A stretch of 64,000 nucleotides of DNA, from contig JARFTV010000007.1 of assembly GCA_029289325.1 (NCBI GenBank), positions 55,390 through 119,389 on the forward strand, read 5' to 3'. The translations under genes and the position numbers were made by a program. This document shows, piece by piece, positions 60,608-64,000 of the stretch (positions within the stretch are counted from its first letter, which is position 1; every line of letters begins with the position of its first letter). Source of the stretch: Alphaproteobacteria bacterium. Its GTDB lineage: Bacteria > Pseudomonadota > Alphaproteobacteria > Rhodobacterales > Rhodobacteraceae. Below the pieces are notes generated by a model. It was not told the origin of the DNA and ran no database searches. It was given only the letters and a program-made list of their open reading frames with translations.

Positions 60608-61068
60608 CAGTGTTTGCGGAACTGGTCGAGCGAGACGACCTCGGCGTCGCGGCGTTCCTCGGGGGCATCAAGCTCGATCTCGGCGTCGTCGTCCTCGTCA
60701 TCCTCGTCGTCATCGGACTGGCTTTCGAAGCGCAGGCCGAATTCGACCGAGGGATCGACGAAAGTGCGCACCGCATCGAAGGGAATCACCATCGGCTCGG
60801 GCTGGTTGCCGAAGTTCAGCGTGATGCGGAACAGGTCATCCTCGACCTCCAGATCCTCGAACCAGTGCTGAAGCACGACGGTCATCTCGGAGGGATAGCG
60901 TTCTCGCAGCCAGTCGGCGATGGCGACGCCGGGATGGGTGGTGTCGAAGGTGATGAAGAAGTGATGCGCGCCGGGCAGCCCGTTCTCGGCCACGTCCTTC
61001 AGGACGGTCTGGATCAGACCGCGCATCGCCCGGTGCATGAGGGTGCCATAGTCGATGCTGCGCGCCAT
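60607..61068 (-). CDS. ClpXP adaptor SspB (alpha type)
   Basis: A 153-residue protein with the SspB-alpha core: Y-G-T-L-M-H-R-A-M-R-G-L, then H-H-F-F-I-T-F-D-T-T-H-P-G-V and V-L-Q-H-W-F-E-D-L. An acidic linker (D-D-D-E-D-D-E-D-D-D) leads to the C-terminal E-V-V-S-L-D-Q-F-R-K, the likely ClpX-docking segment. It delivers ssrA-tagged proteins to ClpXP; the tmRNA gene is 2.2 kb away in this window. Start M-A-R-S-I-D-Y (61068) is preferred over 61119. Confidence 0.92.
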   Translation of the reverse strand: MARSIDYGTLMHRAMRGLIQTVLKDVAENGLPGAHHFFITFDTTHPGVAIADWLRERYPSEMTVVLQHWFEDLEVEDDLFRITLNFGNQPEPMVIPFDAVRTFVDPSVEFGLRFESQSDDDEDDEDDDAEIELDAPEERRDAEVVSLDQFRKH

Positions 61069-61153
61069 TCCTGCCGTCCTTTCCCGGATCGGTTGCAGCA
61101 TAGGGAATTCCGGGGACAAGGGAAGGGGCGGCAGGCGGATTGTCGCGTCGCGG

Positions 61154-62404
61154 TCACAGAAGCGTCGCGAGCGCCGATCCGGCGGCGGACAGCGCCAGCA
61201 CCAGCGTCAGCGGCCAGTGCCGCCAGAGAAGCGCCAGCCCGGCCAGAATCGCCAGCAGGGCGGGCAGCGGGCGGAGGCTGCCAGGCTCGGGCCAGGTCAG
61301 GTGCAGGGGGCCGATCTGCGCCTCGGGCACGGCGGCAAACAGGACATGCAGCGCGAACCACAGCGAGAGGTTGGCGATGACCCCGACGACGGCGGCGGTG
61401 ATTGCGGCCAGCGCGCCCGAGAGGCGGGGCATGTGGGTCAGCCGCTCGATGAAGGGGGCGCCCGCGAAGATGAAGAGGAAGCAGGGGATGAAGGTCATCC
61501 AGAGCGTCACCGCCGCCCCCGCAAGGCCAAGGGTCCAGCCGCCGGCCTGATGCGCGGCCATGTGGCCGACGAACTGGTTGACCAGGATCAGCGGGCCGGG
61601 GGTCGTCTCGGCCAGGCCAAGGCCGTCGATCATCTGCGGCAGGGTGAGCCAGCCCTTCACCTCGACCACCTCCTGCGCCATCCAGGCGAGGACGGCATAG
61701 GCCCCGCCGAAGGTCAGGACGGCGAGTTTCGAGAAGAAGATCCCGATTTCGGCCAGGCGGGCAGGGGCCAGCGCGATCAACGCGGCCAGTGGCAGAAGCC
61801 AGATCGCGGTCCAGATGGCCGCGGCGCGAAGCGAGCGGGACAGGGCCGCGGGCGGCGGTGGGGCCTTGTGGGGGGCGGGGCGCGTGCGCAGGAAGCCCCA
61901 GATCCCGGCGGCAAGGATGATCAGCGGGAACGGGAGTTTCAGGAAGAACAGCGCCACGAAGGCGGCGGCGGCGATCACATAGGCTTCGCGCGATTTGAGG
62001 GCGCGGCGCGAGACACGGATCATTGCCTCGATCACGATGGCGATCACGGCGGCCTGGATCCCGGTAAAGAGCGCGGCCACGATCGGCACGTCGCCGACGG
62101 CGGCATAGATCAGGCTGAGCGCAAGGACGACCAGCGCGCCGGGCAGGACGAAAAGACCCCCGGCGATCAGGCCGCCGAGGGTTCCGTGCAGCCGCCAGCC
62201 GATCCAGGTGGCCAGCTGCATCGCCTCGGGGCCGGGCAGGAGCATGCAGAAGGACAGGGCGCGCAGGTAGTCGGCTTCGGAGACCCATTTCCTTTCGTCC
62301 AGCACGACCCGGTGCATCAGCGCGATCTGCGCGGCCGGGCCGCCGAAGGAGAGGCAGCCGATCTGGGCGAAGGTGCGGGTAAGCTCGGACAGGCTTGGGG
62401 GCAT
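61154..62404 (-). CDS. chrA: Chromate transporter ChrA
   Basis: A 416-residue protein of two homologous CHR domains. Each has the F-G-G motif (L-S-F-G-G-P-A near residue 18 and L-T-F-G-G-A-Y near 220) and a P-G-P motif (L-L-P-G-P-E-A and T-T-P-G-P-L-I). Around ten membrane helices are expected. The family exports chromate; in organisms with no known chromate exposure the true substrate may differ. It is upstream of nothing obvious in operon and points towards sspB. Confidence 0.92.
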   Translation of the reverse strand: MPPSLSELTRTFAQIGCLSFGGPAAQIALMHRVVLDERKWVSEADYLRALSFCMLLPGPEAMQLATWIGWRLHGTLGGLIAGGLFVLPGALVVLALSLIYAAVGDVPIVAALFTGIQAAVIAIVIEAMIRVSRRALKSREAYVIAAAAFVALFFLKLPFPLIILAAGIWGFLRTRPAPHKAPPPPAALSRSLRAAAIWTAIWLLPLAALIALAPARLAEIGIFFSKLAVLTFGGAYAVLAWMAQEVVEVKGWLTLPQMIDGLGLAETTPGPLILVNQFVGHMAAHQAGGWTLGLAGAAVTLWMTFIPCFLFIFAGAPFIERLTHMPRLSGALAAITAAVVGVIANLSLWFALHVLFAAVPEAQIGPLHLTWPEPGSLRPLPALLAILAGLALLWRHWPLTLVLALSAAGSALATLL

Positions 62405-62445
62405 CTCAGCGGCTCTACGGGGGGAAAGTGACAGTTCTGTTACAG

Positions 62446-63096
62446 TCAGCCGATCGGTTTGGCCAGTTCGCGCAGGAGTTTGAGGCGGAGCGTCTCGGCA
62501 TAATCGCCCAGGCCGCGGGCGGTCACGACGAAGCCGCCGGGGGTGAGGATGCGGTTGCGGTAGTAGGTGGTGATGGGGAAGGCCGGGCCGGGATCCTCGA
62601 TCGCGATGGCGTTGATCATGGTGCCTTGCACGACGGCGGCGGCGCGGGCGCGGGCGTCGGTGAAGCCGGCGTTTTCCTGCCCGTCGCCGGAGATGTCGAT
62701 GACCTGACGGCGGCAGTCGGGGACGGCGGCGAATTGGGCGAGGGCGGCGGTGATCGCCTCGCCGACGGCGGTGTCCGAGCCGCGAAAGGCGCGGGGCATG
62801 GCGGCGGCGCGAGCGGCGAAGGCGGTGACGGCGCTTTCGTCAAGCATCCGCTGCCAGGGAAGGGTCAGCTCCTGCTGCCCCGCGCCGGACCTTTGCAGGA
62901 CGGCGAGCGCGACCTGACCCGTGACCAGGGCCTCGGTCACGGCGGGGTCGGTGAGGGCAGTGGCAAGGCCGTCGGCCTGGAGACGGTAATCGGCCGCGTC
63001 AATCGAGCCGGAAACGTCGATAGCAAGGAGGAGCGCCGTCTCGCAGGCGCGGGCGGGGAGGGCGGTGAGCAAGGCGAGGAGGAGCGCGCGGAGCAT
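62446..63096 (-). CDS. Secreted DUF1194 von Willebrand A-domain protein
   Basis: A 216-residue protein with a short signal peptide (M-L-R-A-L-L-L-A-L-L-T-A-L-P-A-R-A) and a VWA domain. The MIDAS motif is A-I-D-V-S-G-S-I-D, with V-I-D-I-S-G-D-G-Q-E-N-A-G and I-N-A-I-A-I-E-D typical of DUF1194. No clear ribosome site precedes the 63096 start; an upstream in-frame extension to 63201 is low-complexity. It is probably periplasmic. Role unknown. Confidence 0.87.
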   Translation of the reverse strand: MLRALLLALLTALPARACETALLLAIDVSGSIDAADYRLQADGLATALTDPAVTEALVTGQVALAVLQRSGAGQQELTLPWQRMLDESAVTAFAARAAAMPRAFRGSDTAVGEAITAALAQFAAVPDCRRQVIDISGDGQENAGFTDARARAAAVVQGTMINAIAIEDPGPAFPITTYYRNRILTPGGFVVTARGLGDYAETLRLKLLRELAKPIG

Positions 63097-63261
63097 GGGG
63101 AAGGATGTGGTCGGCGCGGGGTGCCTGGCAAGGCGCTTGTGGACGCGCGTCGATGACTTCGCCACTCCTCGCGGGGGGAGGGGCAGGCGACGCGAAGGCA
63201 AAGCCGAACAAGGAGCGGGGGTGGGGGAAGGTGCAGGTTTCTGTTGCCAGGTACCTGCGAA

Positions 63262-63545
63262 CCCCGCCTTACGGTGCTAACCGCAAGGGCTTAGTTTTGG
63301 TATTGCGAGCCGCTTACGCGGCCAGCGCCACCGGAGCACGGTTGTCGTTGGCAACTGTGATCATGGACCGATAACGGTGGTACCTCACCGAGCGAAAGCT
63401 GGCCTCTTTGGTCGTTCGTCGATCCTATTTCGGCCCCATCCTCCCGCAACGAACGGGGTTTTGGTGGAGCCGCCGGGTACCGCCCCCGGGTCCGAGCCGA
63501 TTATTACAGGTGCGTTTATCGCCATAGTCGGGGTTGCCCCCGACA
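63262..63545 (-). ncRNA. ssrA: Two-piece (circularly permuted) tmRNA, alphaproteobacterial type
   Basis: Read on the minus strand, the acceptor piece comes first and ends in CCA at 63464-63462, after a T-arm-like region. A ~24-base intervening segment follows, then the coding piece begins GGGGCCGAAATAGG at 63437. The tag frame runs from the GCC resume codon at 63352-63350 to TAA at 63316-63314 and encodes A-N-D-N-R-A-P-V-A-L-A-A. The ...ALAA end is the ClpXP/SspB degron class. A sigma-70 promoter lies just upstream. The outer ends (63545 and 63262) are estimates. tmRNA rescues stalled ribosomes with SmpB. Confidence 0.95.
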
Positions 63546-63551
63546 AGGGTC

Positions 63552-63580
63552 AATATAGGGGGTGCAGGTTCGGGGTGCAA
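63552..63580 (-). promoter_or_regulatory. Sigma-70 promoter of ssrA
   Basis: On the minus strand, TTGCAC (63580-63575) and TATATT (63557-63552) are separated by exactly 17 bases. The predicted start near 63545 leads straight into the acceptor RNA. This is the best-formed promoter in the window. Confidence 0.8.
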
Positions 63581-63595
63581 GGTGGGCTGCCCAGC

Positions 63596-63660
63596 GTGGA
63601 CAGGGAATCCGGCCGAGGAATATCAAGGACTTGGCCGCGGACGTTAGGAATTTGGCAAGG
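63596..63660. repeat. Second copy of a ~65-base intergenic element
   Basis: Shared landmarks with 43308-43375, in order, are GTGGACA, AATCC (ATCC in the other copy), TATCA, GACTTG, CGCGGACGTT and ATTTG followed by AGGA. It overlaps the 3' end of the antiporter-domain gene and lies upstream of the ssrA promoter. Confidence 0.55.
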
Positions 63661-64000
63661 ATTCCGCAGGGGGTGCTTCGGCTTCGGCAAGCGCGCGGGC
63701 GGTCTGGTCGGCCAGCGCCACCCCGGCCTGGGCCATGGTCAGATAGGTGTGGGTCGCCCCGGCCTCCCGCAGGCGGGGCAGTTCGTCTTCATAGAGCGCA
63801 TGGCCAATGATCGGCCCACGGAAACCCTTTCGGCGCAGGGCGCGGGCCGCGTAGACCTTGGCCTCGATACTGTCCATCGCGAGAAGCACCGCCGCCAGCG
63901 GCCCGAGGTCGAGCGCGCGCCAGAGGCCCGCATCCTCGACATCGGCCATCAGGACGCGGCGGCCTTCGTCGCGGTGGGCAGCAGCGCGGTAGCCGTCGGC
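63644..64000 (-). CDS. C-terminal part of a cation:proton antiporter NAD-binding (TrkA-N) domain
   Basis: The frame is open to the right edge of the window, so only the last ~118 residues are seen; the ATG at 63949 is internal. The visible part shows alternating beta/alpha segments of a TrkA-N Rossmann fold (R-V-L-M-A-D-V-E-D, A-A-V-L-L-A-M-D-S-I-E-A-K-V-Y, G-P-I-I-G-H-A-L-Y-E-D-E), as in KefB/KefC-type potassium/proton antiporters. A short Ala/Glu-rich tail ends the protein. The membrane domain would lie outside the window. Confidence 0.7.
   Translation of the reverse strand, partial: ADGYRAAAHRDEGRRVLMADVEDAGLWRALDLGPLAAVLLAMDSIEAKVYAARALRRKGFRGPIIGHALYEDELPRLREAGATHTYLTMAQAGVALADQTARALAEAEAPPAESLPNS

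Overview
The window is a high-GC, densely packed chromosome segment from an alphaproteobacterium, almost certainly Rhodobacteraceae (Rhodobacter/Gemmobacter/Tabrizicola-like). The evidence is the ctaC-ctaB-ctaG-ctaE-surf1 order leading into thrC and an M16 peptidase, a murC-DUF2484-DUF2484-murB-ddl-ftsQAZ-lpxC cluster, the alphaproteobacterial F1-ATPase zeta inhibitor, an SspB-alpha adaptor, and a circularly permuted two-piece tmRNA with tag ANDNRAPVALAA. I see no prophage, insertion sequence, CRISPR array or tRNA.

Layout. 3-1348: the end of a type III secretion (injectisome) operon, sctQ(partial)-sctR-sctS. 1470-6253: tex, tldD and an alpha/beta hydrolase. 6427-14084: the cytochrome c oxidase subunit II/III and assembly operon, followed by thrC, an M16 processing-peptidase homologue and a GNAT acetyltransferase. 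14164-17832: a GQ-repeat secreted protein, a LuxR-type regulator with a degenerate receiver, an exported metallo-beta-lactamase-fold protein and a GlcD-like FAD oxidase. 18017-21044: apt and mtnP (adenine/methylthioadenosine salvage), a P-loop kinase and an amidohydrolase. 21059-23452: a chemoreceptor. 23681-35069: the second half of the dcw cell-wall/division cluster through lpxC. 35206-43295: bamD, recN, a DUF3563-like miniprotein, a D-lactate-dehydrogenase-like oxidase, purQ and a dctBD two-component pair. 43941-46655: RNase E behind a 645-base gene-free leader. 46868-50555: a TusA-like protein, ccdA, and a hydrolase/P450 pair. 50771-52314: purS, purC and the zeta inhibitor. 52483-56767: a dispersed B12-dependent methionine-synthase locus (homocysteine methyltransferase, corrinoid protein, DUF1638) that also holds a DUF4260 gene and a radical-SAM gene. 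56764-61068: an alcohol dehydrogenase, a ribbon-helix-helix protein, small proteins, fumC, a PmtA-like methyltransferase and SspB. 61154-64000: chrA, a VWA-domain protein, ssrA, and the end of an ion-antiporter NAD-binding domain.

The main functional blocks are aerobic respiration assembly, peptidoglycan precursor synthesis and division, outer-membrane biogenesis (lpxC, bamD), purine synthesis and salvage, and one-carbon/methionine metabolism. The most unusual items are: an injectisome fragment in a Rhodobacteraceae-like background; a DctD-type activator that has lost the sigma-54 contact loop; a split methionine synthase with DUF1638; a radical-SAM protein ending in an exact beta-clamp-binding motif; arrays of two or three abutting perfect hairpins; a family of palindromes placed at gene 3' ends; and a roughly 65-base intergenic element present twice. 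All functional calls come from reading the sequence and recalling protein families; no database search was run.
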